NCBI RefSeq assembly: GCF_011762485.1
Contig: NZ_JAAKGI010000037.1
Coordinates: forward strand, 195,075 to 259,074
Reading direction: 5' to 3'
DNA: 64,000 nucleotides
Origin: Yeosuana marina
GTDB lineage: Bacteria; Bacteroidota; Bacteroidia; Flavobacteriales; Flavobacteriaceae
Shown here: positions 52,228 through 62,288 of the stretch, piece after piece
How the letters are laid out: every line of letters starts with the position of its first letter
How positions within the stretch are numbered: position 1 is the stretch's first letter
Position numbers and translations under genes: made by a program
The notes under the pieces: model-generated
Told to the model about the DNA's origin: nothing
The model's database searches: none
Seen by the model: only the letters and a program-made list of their open reading frames with translations

Positions 52228-52698
52228 TTGAACTCATTAATAGGGACATACGAATGTAAGGTAGATGCCAAAGGTAGACTTATGTTGCCTGCTGCGTTAA
52301 AAAAGCAGCTAAATCCTGAGTTGCAAAACGGGTTTGTGTTAAAGCGCGCTGTCTTTCAGTCGTGTTTAGAGTTATATCCCATGAGCGAATGGGAGATTTT
52401 AATGCAGAAAATTAATAAACTAAATAAGTTTAAAAAAAAGAATAATGATTTTATTCGTCGATTTACCGCTGGTGTAAAGATTGTTGAAATTGATTCTAAT
52501 GGACGTTTATTAATACCCAAGGACTTAACTGTTTTTGCTGAAATTTCTAAAAATATTGTGCTGTCTTCTGCTATAAATATTATTGAAATATGGGATAAAG
52601 ACAAGTATGAACAAGCTATAGATGACGCGACAGGGGACTTTGCTGATTTAGCAGAAGAGGTTATGGGACAAGACGATGAAGACTATGGAATATCATAA
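52228..52698 (+). CDS. mraZ: Transcriptional repressor MraZ
   Basis: 156 residues from a TTG start at 52228, chosen because it gives the conserved MNSLIGTYECKVDAKGR N-terminus and no ATG is near. The two swapped-hairpin AbrB-like motifs are DAKGRLMLP (residues 13-21) and DSNGRLLIP (residues 89-97), which define the family. MraZ forms rings and represses the division and cell-wall cluster through the GTGGTA repeats upstream. Its 3' end overlaps rsmH by up to 23 bases, so the two are cotranscribed. Confidence 0.95.
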   Translation: MNSLIGTYECKVDAKGRLMLPAALKKQLNPELQNGFVLKRAVFQSCLELYPMSEWEILMQKINKLNKFKKKNNDFIRRFTAGVKIVEIDSNGRLLIPKDLTVFAEISKNIVLSSAINIIEIWDKDKYEQAIDDATGDFADLAEEVMGQDDEDYGIS

Positions 52699-53581
52699 TC
52701 CGGTACTGCTTAAAGAAACTGTTGAAGGTTTAAATATAAAAGAAGATGGTGTTTATGTTGATGTAACCTTTGGTGGAGGCGGTCATAGTAAAGAAATATT
52801 AAAGCAATTAGGTGCTAAAGGGAAACTGCTTGCTTTTGATCAGGATCAAGACGCTCTTTTAAATACGATAGATGATGAACGGTTTACGTTAATCAATGAA
52901 AATTTTAGACATGTTAAGCGGTTTTTAAGGTTTTATGGGGTTAAGGAAGTGGATGGTATTTTAGCTGATTTTGGTGTGTCTTCACATCAATTTGATGTGG
53001 CGGATCGAGGATTTTCAACACGCTTTGAAGCTGATTTAGATATGCGGATGAATCAAAAAAATCAATTATCAGCATTTCATGTGGTTAATGATTATGACGA
53101 AGAACAATTAAAACAAGTGTTTGCTCAATATGGTGAATTAAGAGCTGCAGCAGCAATGGCAAGAGTAATTGTTGAGCACAGAAAAGAAGAGGAAATAAAA
53201 ACAAGTGAACAACTAAAAACAGTCTTAAAAAAGTTTTTGCCACCAAGACATGAAAATAAAGTGTTGGCTCAAATTTATCAGGCCATTCGCATTGAAGTGA
53301 ATCAGGAAATTGAAGCGTTAAAAGAGTTTTTAGTTCAAACACCAGAGTTGTTAAAAAAAGGAGGGCGACTAAGTTTTATTTCGTACCACTCTTTGGAAGA
53401 TAGATTAGTGAAACGTTTTATTAGAAATGGAATGTTTGAAGGGGAGCCAGAGCGAGATGTGTTTGGAAATTTTGAAGTGCCTTTAAAAAAAGTTAATGGT
53501 TTAATAGTACCATCAAAAGAAGAAATAAAAAGTAATAGTAGAGCTAGAAGTGCAAAACTTCGTATAGCAGAAAAATTATAA
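52676..53581 (+). CDS. rsmH: 16S rRNA (cytosine-1402-N4)-methyltransferase
   Basis: 301 residues. The start is either 52676 or the in-frame ATG at 52685, which begins MEYHNPVLLKE, the usual N-terminus. The SAM motif DVTFGGGGHSKEIL near residues 28-41, LLAFDQDQDAL, ILADFGVSSHQFD and the C-terminal FISYHSLEDRLVKRF block are all present. It methylates C1402 of 16S rRNA at the P-site. The gene overlaps mraZ and abuts ftsL, which is the standard order. Confidence 0.96.
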   Translation: MKTMEYHNPVLLKETVEGLNIKEDGVYVDVTFGGGGHSKEILKQLGAKGKLLAFDQDQDALLNTIDDERFTLINENFRHVKRFLRFYGVKEVDGILADFGVSSHQFDVADRGFSTRFEADLDMRMNQKNQLSAFHVVNDYDEEQLKQVFAQYGELRAAAAMARVIVEHRKEEEIKTSEQLKTVLKKFLPPRHENKVLAQIYQAIRIEVNQEIEALKEFLVQTPELLKKGGRLSFISYHSLEDRLVKRFIRNGMFEGEPERDVFGNFEVPLKKVNGLIVPSKEEIKSNSRARSAKLRIAEKL

Positions 53582-53896
53582 ATGAAAAAAAGTATCTATA
53601 GCATCTTAAAGGGAACCTTTTTGGTTAGTGATGATTCTTTTAAAAATTGGAGAGTGATCATTTTTTTCTCTGTGTTGGCTATAGTAATGATTGCAAGTTC
53701 GCATAGTGCAGATAAAAAAGTTTATGAAATAGCGCGCTTGAAAAATGAAGTGAATGAAATGCGATCAAAATTTATTGACGGTCGTTCCAAACTTATGCGA
53801 CTCAAAATGGAGTCTAAAGTAATTGATGAAATGAAAGAAAAAGGAATAGTACCCTCGGTCATTCCTCCAAAAAAAATAAAAGTTAAATCTCAATAA
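53582..53896 (+). CDS. ftsL: FtsL-like cell division protein
   Basis: 104 residues. Short cytosolic start, one membrane span (about residues 28-40, VIIFFSVLAIVMIAS), then a coiled-coil ectodomain rich in Lys, Arg and Glu (EIARLKNEVNEMRSKFIDGRS). This shape and place between rsmH and the penicillin-binding protein identify FtsL. The sequence itself is poorly conserved in the family. It joins FtsB and FtsQ in the divisome. The gene starts immediately after rsmH. Confidence 0.85.
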   Translation: MKKSIYSILKGTFLVSDDSFKNWRVIIFFSVLAIVMIASSHSADKKVYEIARLKNEVNEMRSKFIDGRSKLMRLKMESKVIDEMKEKGIVPSVIPPKKIKVKSQ

Positions 53897-53906
53897 TAAG
53901 GTCATA

Positions 53907-55907
53907 TTGGCAACTAACGAGAAGAACATATTGAATAGATTGTATTTCACAGCAGGATGTATGTTTGTGTTCTGTCTTGCTGTGGTCTTTAAATTGGTTT
54001 CTATTCAATTTATTCAAGGCGATAAATACAGAGCTTTAGCCGAACAACGAATTGTAAAAAATGTAGTTATTCCTGCTAATAGAGGCAATGTGTATTCTGT
54101 TAATGGTAATTTGTTAGCAACATCAATCCCTAAATATGATATAAGAATTGATGCATTAACACCTTCTGATAGAACATTTGAAAAGCATTTAAAACCACTA
54201 TGCGATTCGTTATCGGTTTATTACGGAAAATCGTCAACTTACTTTCAAAATAAACTAAGAAAAGCAAGAGTAAATAAAAATAGGTATTATCTCTTGGCTA
54301 GAAATATTGGGTATTCAGATTATATCCGTTTCAGGAATTTCCCTTTATTAAATCTTGGCGCATTTAAAGGAGGTTTGATTGTTGAACAAACCACCAAGCG
54401 TGAACATCCCATGGGAGCTATTGCTCAGCGTTCTATAGGTTACGAGCGTTTTGATGACGACGGTAATGTAACGCGAGCAGGTATTGATGGTGCTTATGGT
54501 GTAAAATATTTGCGTGGAAAAGATGGTAGACGTGCTAAACAGCAAATAGGAAAGGGACAATGGAAACCTATTGTAGATTATAATCAAGTTGATCCACAAG
54601 ATGGATATGACGTTTATACGACGATTGATGTTAATATCCAAGATATTGCACATCATGCATTGTTGGAGCAGCTTGAAGAATATGAAGCAGATCATGGTTG
54701 TGTAGTGGTTATGGAAACCAAAACAGGGGAAATCCGAGCTATTTCAAATTTAGGAAGGAATAAAGATGGTCATTATTACGAACGTTTAAATTACGCTGTT
54801 GGTGAATCAATTGAGCCAGGATCTACATTTAAGGTTATCGCTTTATTGGCGGCTTTAGAAGATAAGGTGGTTGATACCTCTACTGTTATTGATACCAAGT
54901 TAGGATACAAACAGTTTTATGGAAGGCCTATTTATGATACTCATGGTCACGGAAAAATTTCTGCAGCTAGAATTCTCGAGGTTTCGTCAAATATAGGTAT
55001 GGCTACTATTATTGATGATGGGTATTCTAAAAATCCAAAAAGATTCGTTGATCATTTAAAGGAGTGGAATCTTGATAAGCCTTTGGGATTACCAATTATA
55101 GGCGAAGGAAAACCTGTAATACCGCAACCAGGTGATAAAATTTGGAGTAAAAATGCGCTGCCATCTATGGCTTACGGTTATAACTTACGGTTAACAACAT
55201 TACAAATACTAACATTTTATAATGCCATTGCTGATAACGGTGTGATGGTAAAACCAAGATTTATTAGAGAAGTTAAGTCGCTGGATAAGGTTATTAAAAC
55301 TTTTAAAGACAGTAAGATAAATAATAAAATATGTTCTGACGAGACTTTAAAAGAAATGCAAGCGATGCTAAAGAATGTGGTTGAACGCGGCACAGGAAAA
55401 TCTTTGTACTCACCTTACTTCTCTATGGCAGGAAAAACAGGAACGGCACAAACCGAATATTGGATGGATGATTGGAAGGAAAACAAGCGATACATCTCTT
55501 CTTTTGCTGGTTATTTTCCAGCTGAAAACCCAAAATATTCGTGTATTGTGGTTATACATAAGCCTAGTATTAAAAAAGGATACTATGGAGCAGATGTATC
55601 GGGTCCGGTATTTAAAAAAATTGCTCAAAAAATATTTACAGATACACCAATAGTTGATGAAGTTGAATCTTTAGATATTGATTCTGAATCAACTGAAAAA
55701 GAATATAGAAGCTTTTATAATATAGCAAAAACCTACAAAACTATTATGCCCAATGTTGTTGGATTGCCAACAATGGATGCACTGGCGCTTTTGGAAAATA
55801 TGGACCTAAAAGTTAAGATAGAAGGTGTTGGTATTGTAAAAAAGCAGTCTATAAAGCAGGGAGAAAAAATAAAGAAAAATCAAACCATAGTATTAGAAGT
55901 ATCGTGA
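53907..55907 (+). CDS. ftsI: Division transpeptidase FtsI (PBP3) with C-terminal PASTA domain
   Basis: 666 residues from a TTG start at 53907. One N-terminal membrane span (about 13-32) precedes a PBP dimer domain, then the transpeptidase domain with SxxK at Ser306-Thr-Phe-Lys309, SxN in VSSNIGM and KTGT in AGKTGTAQ near residue 510. A single PASTA domain (about 610-666, MPNVVGLPTMDALALLE) closes the protein, as usual for Bacteroidota FtsI. It cross-links septal peptidoglycan and is the likely target of beta-lactams. Its stop overlaps the GTG start of murE (GTGA). Confidence 0.94.
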   Translation: MATNEKNILNRLYFTAGCMFVFCLAVVFKLVSIQFIQGDKYRALAEQRIVKNVVIPANRGNVYSVNGNLLATSIPKYDIRIDALTPSDRTFEKHLKPLCDSLSVYYGKSSTYFQNKLRKARVNKNRYYLLARNIGYSDYIRFRNFPLLNLGAFKGGLIVEQTTKREHPMGAIAQRSIGYERFDDDGNVTRAGIDGAYGVKYLRGKDGRRAKQQIGKGQWKPIVDYNQVDPQDGYDVYTTIDVNIQDIAHHALLEQLEEYEADHGCVVVMETKTGEIRAISNLGRNKDGHYYERLNYAVGESIEPGSTFKVIALLAALEDKVVDTSTVIDTKLGYKQFYGRPIYDTHGHGKISAARILEVSSNIGMATIIDDGYSKNPKRFVDHLKEWNLDKPLGLPIIGEGKPVIPQPGDKIWSKNALPSMAYGYNLRLTTLQILTFYNAIADNGVMVKPRFIREVKSLDKVIKTFKDSKINNKICSDETLKEMQAMLKNVVERGTGKSLYSPYFSMAGKTGTAQTEYWMDDWKENKRYISSFAGYFPAENPKYSCIVVIHKPSIKKGYYGADVSGPVFKKIAQKIFTDTPIVDEVESLDIDSESTEKEYRSFYNIAKTYKTIMPNVVGLPTMDALALLENMDLKVKIEGVGIVKKQSIKQGEKIKKNQTIVLEVS

Positions 55908-57367
55908 TAGCATTAAAAGACATATTATATAAAGTAACTATCAATGCTGTAGTAGGGAGCACATTAGTAGATGTGAATGCAATTCATTTTGATTCAAGAC
56001 ATATTAATACTAATGATGTTTTTGTAGCTATCAAAGGCACTTTAGTTGATGGTCATAATTATATAGAAAAAGCTATTGAAAAAGGTGCTAAAGCAGTTGT
56101 TTGTGAAAATTTACCACAAACTTTTCATAGCGATGTTACTTATGTAGAAGTTGAAAACACCTCACAAGCATTGGCTTATATAGCTTCAAATTATTATGGT
56201 GTTCCATCAGAAAATTTAAAGCTAGTAGGTGTTACCGGAACTAATGGAAAAACGACCGTTGCAACCTTACTATATCAACTATTTAAAAAAGCAGGTTTTA
56301 AAGTTGGATTACTTTCAACGGTTAAAATCATGGTTGACAATAAAGAATACAAAGCAACTCATACCACGCCAGATTCTATAACAATTAACAAGTATCTAAA
56401 AGAAATGAGTGATGAAGGTATAGAGTTTTGCTTTATGGAAGCAAGCTCACACGGTATTCATCAATATAGAACAGAAGGACTGCATTTTGAAGGTGGTATT
56501 TTTACTAATATAACACATGATCATTTAGACTATCATAAAACGTTTGCCGAATATAGAGATGTAAAAAAATCTTTTTTTGATAAGCTACCATCAACGGCAT
56601 TTGCGTTAGTAAATGTTGACGATAAGAACGGGTTGGTAATGCTTCAAAATACGCAAGCTAGAAAATATACCTATGCTTTAAAAACCTATGCAGACTTTAG
56701 AGTACAGATTTTAGAGAATGAATTTAGGGGCTTATTACTAAAAATTAATGAGAGTGAAGTTTGGACGCGACTCATTGGTAATTTTAATGCTTACAACATA
56801 TTAGCTATTTATGGAACGGCTGAATTATTAGGACTTCCTAAAAATGAAATTCTCCAATTAATAAGTGTTTTAGAAAGTGTGAGCGGTCGTTTTCAGTACT
56901 TAATTTCTAGTGAAAATATTACGGCTATCGTTGATTATGCGCATACGCCAGATGCTCTTAAAAATGTATTGGAAACCATCAATAGTATCCGAACTAAGAA
57001 TGAAGAATTAATTACAGTAGTTGGTTGTGGGGGTGATAGAGATAAAACCAAGCGACCAACTATGGGAAATATTGCATCAACCTTAAGTACTAAAGTTATT
57101 TTCACTAGTGATAATCCTAGAAGTGAAGTTCCAGAAACCATCATAAATGAAATTGAAAAAGGCGTAGAGCCTCATAATGTAAAAAAAGTAGTTTCTATAG
57201 TAGACAGAAAACAGGCTATTAAAACCGCCTGTCAATTAGCAAAGCCCAATGATATTATTCTTATAGCAGGAAAGGGGCATGAAACCTATCAGGAAATTAA
57301 AGGAGAACGCTTTGATTTTGATGATTATAAAATTGTTCAAGAATTTTTAAAACAGTTACAAAAATAG
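55904..57367 (+). CDS. murE: UDP-MurNAc-tripeptide synthetase MurE (meso-DAP type)
   Basis: 487 residues from a GTG start at 55904 that overlaps the ftsI stop. The Mur ligase P-loop GVTGTNGKTT near residues 107-116, the Glu/His block FMEASSHGIHQYR, and FTNITHDHLDYH are complete. DNPRSE in the C-terminal domain is the substrate-binding signature of the meso-diaminopimelate-adding type (DNPR). The product is the DAP tripeptide precursor. It abuts mraY. murF, which often follows murE, is absent here. Confidence 0.95.
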   Translation: MIALKDILYKVTINAVVGSTLVDVNAIHFDSRHINTNDVFVAIKGTLVDGHNYIEKAIEKGAKAVVCENLPQTFHSDVTYVEVENTSQALAYIASNYYGVPSENLKLVGVTGTNGKTTVATLLYQLFKKAGFKVGLLSTVKIMVDNKEYKATHTTPDSITINKYLKEMSDEGIEFCFMEASSHGIHQYRTEGLHFEGGIFTNITHDHLDYHKTFAEYRDVKKSFFDKLPSTAFALVNVDDKNGLVMLQNTQARKYTYALKTYADFRVQILENEFRGLLLKINESEVWTRLIGNFNAYNILAIYGTAELLGLPKNEILQLISVLESVSGRFQYLISSENITAIVDYAHTPDALKNVLETINSIRTKNEELITVVGCGGDRDKTKRPTMGNIASTLSTKVIFTSDNPRSEVPETIINEIEKGVEPHNVKKVVSIVDRKQAIKTACQLAKPNDIILIAGKGHETYQEIKGERFDFDDYKIVQEFLKQLQK

Positions 57368-58609
57368 ATGTTGTATTACGTATTTGAATATTTAGAAAAA
57401 CAATTCCAGTTTCCTGGAGCATCGCTTTTTGGGTATTTAACCTTTAGGGCGGCTTTAGCTATGATTTTGTCACTGCTAATATCTACAATATACGGTAAAC
57501 GGATTATTCGATTTTTGCAAAAACAGCAAGTAGGCGAAAGTATTAGAGATTTAGGTCTTGAAGGTCAACAAGAAAAGGCGGGTACACCAACTATGGGAGG
57601 TATCATAATTATTCTGGCGACTTTAATACCTGTTTGTTTGTTAGCTAAGTTGGAGAATATTTATGTAATTCTTCTCATTATTACCACAATCTGGATGGGT
57701 ACTATTGGGTTTATAGATGACTATATTAAAAAATTTAAAAAAGACAAAGAAGGCTTAAAAGGAAAATTTAAGGTTTTAGGGCAAGTTGGTTTAGGAATTA
57801 TCATTGGAGCTAGTTTGTACTTTAATAAAGATGTTACTATTAAAGAAAAGCTGCCAGTTTCTATGCAACAAGAAATATTGGCGAAAGATCCTAAAACACC
57901 ACCTTCAAAATTATTTAAAGAAGAAGAAAAGTCAACTAAAACAACCATTCCTTTTTTTAAGGAAAACGAGTTTGATTATGCCGACTTGATTACTTGGATA
58001 AGTCCAAGTTTAGATAAGTATGCCTGGATTATTTTTATTGTAGTATCCATATTTATTATCACAGCCGTTTCAAATGGAGCAAATTTAACGGATGGAATTG
58101 ATGGTTTAGCAGCAGGAACGTCTGCTATTATTGTTCTTACTTTAGGGATTTTTGCATGGATATCTGGTAACATTATTTTCTCTGATTACCTCAATATCAT
58201 GTACATACCAAGAGTTGAGGAAATTACAATTTACATCGCAGCTTTTGTAGGAGCGCTTATTGGGTTTCTATGGTATAACACCTATCCTGCTCAAGTTTTT
58301 ATGGGTGATACTGGAAGTCTAACTATTGGAGGAATTATAGCGGTTATTGCAATCGCTGTTAGAAAAGAATGGTTAATACCTGTGTTGTGCGGCATCTTTT
58401 TAGCAGAAAATTTATCGGTGGTCATGCAGGTCAGTTATTTTAAATATACCAAGAAGAAATATGGAGAAGGACGACGCATATTTAAAATGTCGCCATTGCA
58501 TCATCATTATCAAAAAATGGGATATCACGAAAGTAAAATAGTAACTAGGTTTTGGATTGTGGGCATTTTGTTAGCAATCATATCCATAGTGACTTTGAAA
58601 ATTAGATAG
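57368..58609 (+). CDS. mraY: Phospho-MurNAc-pentapeptide transferase MraY
   Basis: 413 residues, about 10 membrane spans. Signatures are [17 protein letters not shown] near residues 74-90, [21 protein letters not shown] (Asp-Asp active site), [26 protein letters not shown], and the MSPLHHHY motif near the C-terminus. A stretch of about 45 residues (about 160-205, [20 protein letters not shown] and following) between spans is absent in E. coli MraY (360 residues) and accounts for the extra length. It transfers phospho-MurNAc-pentapeptide to undecaprenyl phosphate, giving lipid I. Confidence 0.95.
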   Translation: MLYYVFEYLEKQFQFPGASLFGYLTFRAALAMILSLLISTIYGKRIIRFLQKQQVGESIRDLGLEGQQEKAGTPTMGGIIIILATLIPVCLLAKLENIYVILLIITTIWMGTIGFIDDYIKKFKKDKEGLKGKFKVLGQVGLGIIIGASLYFNKDVTIKEKLPVSMQQEILAKDPKTPPSKLFKEEEKSTKTTIPFFKENEFDYADLITWISPSLDKYAWIIFIVVSIFIITAVSNGANLTDGIDGLAAGTSAIIVLTLGIFAWISGNIIFSDYLNIMYIPRVEEITIYIAAFVGALIGFLWYNTYPAQVFMGDTGSLTIGGIIAVIAIAVRKEWLIPVLCGIFLAENLSVVMQVSYFKYTKKKYGEGRRIFKMSPLHHHYQKMGYHESKIVTRFWIVGILLAIISIVTLKIR

Positions 58610-59941
58610 ATGAAACGGTTAGTGATTCTAGGAGGAGGAGAAAGTGGAGTAGGAACAGCGCTTTTAGCAAAGGCAAAAGGCTTTGAGGTTTTTGTTTCAG
58701 ATAAAGGAGTCATTAAAGAAAAATATAAAAACGTTCTTATACATAATGAGATTGAATGGGAAGAAGGTCAGCATACAGAGTCAAAAATTCTGAATGCAAA
58801 TCTTGTAATGAAAAGCCCTGGAATACCAGATAAAGTTCCGTTAGTAAAACAACTAAGAGCGAATGGTATTTTGATAGTTTCTGAAATTGAATTTGCAGCA
58901 AAATATACCAGTGCAACCCTAGTTGGAATTACAGGTAGTAACGGTAAAACAACAACAGCAACATTAACACATCATATTCTTAAACAGGAATTAAATGTGG
59001 GATTAGCGGGAAATATTGGTGACAGTTTTGCAAAACAAATTCTTGAGGAAGATTATAAAAACTATGTGTTAGAAATCAGCAGTTTTCAGTTAGATGATAT
59101 TGTAGATTTTAAACCGCATATCGCCATCATTACAAACATTACACCAGATCATTTAGATCGCTATGATTATAAGTTTGAAAACTATATTGCTGCAAAATTC
59201 AGAATTGCAGAGAATCAAACAAAAGATGATTATTTGATTTATGATGCCGACGATGAAGTGATCGCGGACTGGTTTAAAAATAACAGCGTTCAATCGACAT
59301 TATTGCCATTTTCATTAACAAAAACTATTGAAAATGGTGCGTATTTTAAAAATAATAACATAACAATAACAATAGATAACAACCAAATAATTATGCCAGC
59401 ATCAAATCTTGCTTTAGAAGGAAAACACAATATCAAAAATGCGATGGCTGCTTCAACAGTAGCTCATTTATTAAAAATTAGAAAGCAAACAATAAGGGAA
59501 AGTCTAGAGAATTTTCAAGGCGTTGAGCATCGTTTAGAGCAGGTGTTAAAGATTAATAAAGTGCAATACATCAACGACTCAAAAGCAACCAATGTGAATG
59601 CAACATATTACGCTTTAGAAAGTATGGATACACCAACAGTGTGGATTGTTGGCGGGCAAGATAAGGGCAATAATTACGAGGAGTTGTTTCCTTTTGTTAA
59701 TGAAAAAGTAAAGGCTATTATTTGTTTAGGTGTTGATAATGAAAAACTATTACACACGTTTGGTAATATGGTAGATATTATAGTTGAAACGCAGTTTATG
59801 AGTGAAGCAGTTAAGATTGCATATAAAATTGCTGAATCTGGAGATTCTGTTTTGTTGTCTCCCGCATGTGCCAGTTTTGATTTGTTTGAAAACTATGAAG
59901 ATAGAGGCCGCCAATTTAAAAACGCGGTAAGAAATTTATAA
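58610..59941 (+). CDS. murD: UDP-MurNAc-L-alanine:D-glutamate ligase MurD
   Basis: 443 residues. The N-terminal Rossmann domain starts RLVILGGGESGVGTALLAKAKG. The central ATP loop is GITGSNGKTTT near residues 106-116, SSFQLDDI and ITNITPDHLDRY are the Mur ligase metal and His blocks, and HRLEQV plus NDSKATN begin the C-domain. It adds D-glutamate to UDP-MurNAc-L-Ala in the cytosol. It lies with no gap after mraY and 32 bases before ftsW. Confidence 0.95.
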   Translation: MKRLVILGGGESGVGTALLAKAKGFEVFVSDKGVIKEKYKNVLIHNEIEWEEGQHTESKILNANLVMKSPGIPDKVPLVKQLRANGILIVSEIEFAAKYTSATLVGITGSNGKTTTATLTHHILKQELNVGLAGNIGDSFAKQILEEDYKNYVLEISSFQLDDIVDFKPHIAIITNITPDHLDRYDYKFENYIAAKFRIAENQTKDDYLIYDADDEVIADWFKNNSVQSTLLPFSLTKTIENGAYFKNNNITITIDNNQIIMPASNLALEGKHNIKNAMAASTVAHLLKIRKQTIRESLENFQGVEHRLEQVLKINKVQYINDSKATNVNATYYALESMDTPTVWIVGGQDKGNNYEELFPFVNEKVKAIICLGVDNEKLLHTFGNMVDIIVETQFMSEAVKIAYKIAESGDSVLLSPACASFDLFENYEDRGRQFKNAVRNL

Positions 59942-59973
59942 AAGTAAGATTGAAAGAATAAGACTAGAAATAG

Positions 59974-61167
59974 ATGCAAGCATTGTTTAATAACATAAAA
60001 GGAGATCGATTAATTTGGGCTATTGTAGCGTTGCTGGCAATATTCTCATTCCTTCCTGTGTACAGTGCTGCCAGTAATTTAGCTTACTCAGGAGGTAATA
60101 CAAGTACGTTTTCATTTTTTGTTAAGCATTTTATGCATCTGTTTTTAGGGTTTGTTATTATGTATGGTGTTCATAAAATTCCATATAGATATTTTAGAGG
60201 ATTATCCTTAATTATGATTCCTATCGTTTTGGTGTTGTTGGTTGTAACGATGGTTCAAGGAATTACTATTGAAGGCGCTAATGCTAGTAGATGGATACAA
60301 ATACCTATTGTAGGTATGTCGTTTCAAACATCCACTTTAGCATCAGTTGTTTTGATGGTATATGTAGCTAGATACATGTCTAAAATACAGGATAAAGACA
60401 TAACATTTAAGGCTTCCATCTTGCCCCTGTGGTTGCCTGTTTTTTTAGTATTAATTTTGATTTTGCCAGCAAACTTTTCAACAGCAGCCATTATGTTTGT
60501 TATGGTTGTTATGTTGGTTTTTTTAGGAGGATATCCTATACGCTATCTGTTGGCCATTTTAGGAGTGGGAGTTTTAAGTTTGGCATTATTTGTTTTGATT
60601 GCTAAGGCATTTCCTGATGCAATGCCAAATAGAGTTGATACTTGGATGAGTCGATTGGATAGTTTTACTAATGGTGATGATACTGAAGCTGATTATCAAA
60701 TTGAAAAGGCTAAAATTGCTATTGCCTCTGGTTATATACAAGGTGTAGGTCCGGGAAAAAGTATTCAAAAGAATTTTTTGCCTCAATCATCATCCGATTT
60801 CATTTTTGCCATTATTATTGAAGAATATGGGTTAATAGGAGGCGTGTCCTTGATCATTTTGTATATGTGGTTGCTTTTTAGAATAGTTATTGCAGCCCAA
60901 AAAGCCGATACTATTTTCGGAAAACTCTTAGTACTTGGTGTCGGACTTCCTATTGTGTTCCAAGCCTTAATTAATATGGCGGTGGCGGTGGAGTTGTTCC
61001 CCGTAACAGGACAAACATTACCGTTGATTAGTAGTGGAGGAACCTCTATTTGGATGACGTGTTTGGCAATTGGTATAATATTAAGCGTCAGTGCAAAACG
61101 AGAAGAAATAAAAGAATTTGAAAACAATGAGGATAATCCTTTAGAAATTTTATCAGAAACAATTTAA
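59974..61167 (+). CDS. ftsW: Division-specific peptidoglycan polymerase FtsW
   Basis: 397 residues, ten membrane spans of the SEDS family. Recognised pieces are [20 protein letters not shown] near residues 94-113, [15 protein letters not shown] with the catalytic-loop region, [30 protein letters not shown] near 257-286 (in parts), and the C-terminal [13 protein letters not shown]. It polymerises lipid II at the septum together with FtsI. Position between murD and murG supports FtsW rather than RodA. Confidence 0.94.
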   Translation: MQALFNNIKGDRLIWAIVALLAIFSFLPVYSAASNLAYSGGNTSTFSFFVKHFMHLFLGFVIMYGVHKIPYRYFRGLSLIMIPIVLVLLVVTMVQGITIEGANASRWIQIPIVGMSFQTSTLASVVLMVYVARYMSKIQDKDITFKASILPLWLPVFLVLILILPANFSTAAIMFVMVVMLVFLGGYPIRYLLAILGVGVLSLALFVLIAKAFPDAMPNRVDTWMSRLDSFTNGDDTEADYQIEKAKIAIASGYIQGVGPGKSIQKNFLPQSSSDFIFAIIIEEYGLIGGVSLIILYMWLLFRIVIAAQKADTIFGKLLVLGVGLPIVFQALINMAVAVELFPVTGQTLPLISSGGTSIWMTCLAIGIILSVSAKREEIKEFENNEDNPLEILSETI

Positions 61168-61180
61168 TATTGATAAGGTA

Positions 61181-62287
61181 GTGTCAGAAAAACAAAAAAC
61201 ATATAAAATTATTCTTTCAGGAGGTGGTACAGGAGGACATATTTATCCCGCTATTGCTATTGCTAATAGTTTGAAAGAAGCATTTCCTAATGCTGAGTTT
61301 TTGTTTGTTGGTGCTAAAGATAGAATGGAAATGGAAAAAGTACCCCAAGCTGGGTATGATATAAAAGGGTTATGGATTTCAGGTATTCAAAGAAGTCTAA
61401 CATTGAAAAATGCCATGTTTCCGTTTAAACTTATTAGTAGTTTATGGAATGCAAGAAAGATAGTAAAATCGTTTAAGCCAGATATTGCTATAGGAACTGG
61501 AGGGTTTGCGAGCGGACCATTATTATACATAGCTGCTTCAAAACATATTCCTTGCTTAATACAAGAACAAAATTCTTATCCAGGAATCACAAACAAATTA
61601 TTGGCTAAAAAAGTTCAAAAAATCTGTGTGGCATATGATAATTTAGAACGGTTTTTTCCAAAACATAAAATAATAAAAACCGGTAATCCTGTTCGTCAGG
61701 ATTTACTAAATATAGATAGTAAAACGGTTGAGGCTAAGAATTTTTTCAATTTAAAACATGGCAAATATACCTTGTTAGTTTTAGGCGGAAGTTTAGGAGC
61801 CAGAAATATTAACAGTTTAATTGAAAAAGAATTAGACTTTTTAGACATGCAAAATGTGCAGGTTATTTGGCAATGTGGTAAACTATATTATTCTCAATAT
61901 AAAATTTATAACAACACGAAAGATATTCAAGTGTATCCGTTTTTAAATAATATGGATTTTGCTTATGCGGCGGCAGATATTATTATTTCTAGAGCAGGAG
62001 CTAGCTCGGTTTCAGAATTATGTATTGTTGGTAAACCTGTAATTTTTATTCCGTCGCCTAATGTGGCCGAAGATCATCAAACAAAAAATGCGATGGCCAT
62101 AGTTGAAAAAGACGCTGCTATGATTATTAAAGAAGGTGATTTAGATGTTGATTTTGAAAATAAATTTTCACAATTAGTCCAATCACCAGAAAAGCAAAAA
62201 AAATTAGGAACAAACATTAAAAAAATAGCGTTGGTAAACGCAACAAAAGATATTAGAGATGAAGTTATTAAACTTCTAAACAAATAA
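61181..62287 (+). CDS. murG: UDP-GlcNAc:lipid I N-acetylglucosaminyltransferase MurG
   Basis: 368 residues from a GTG start at 61181. The GT-B motifs are [16 protein letters not shown] near residues 13-28, [41 protein letters not shown] and the C-terminal [23 protein letters not shown] nucleotide site. It converts lipid I to lipid II at the cytosolic face of the membrane. It is 13 bases from ftsW and 1 base from murC. Confidence 0.95.
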   Translation: MSEKQKTYKIILSGGGTGGHIYPAIAIANSLKEAFPNAEFLFVGAKDRMEMEKVPQAGYDIKGLWISGIQRSLTLKNAMFPFKLISSLWNARKIVKSFKPDIAIGTGGFASGPLLYIAASKHIPCLIQEQNSYPGITNKLLAKKVQKICVAYDNLERFFPKHKIIKTGNPVRQDLLNIDSKTVEAKNFFNLKHGKYTLLVLGGSLGARNINSLIEKELDFLDMQNVQVIWQCGKLYYSQYKIYNNTKDIQVYPFLNNMDFAYAAADIIISRAGASSVSELCIVGKPVIFIPSPNVAEDHQTKNAMAIVEKDAAMIIKEGDLDVDFENKFSQLVQSPEKQKKLGTNIKKIALVNATKDIRDEVIKLLNK

Positions 62288-62288
62288 A

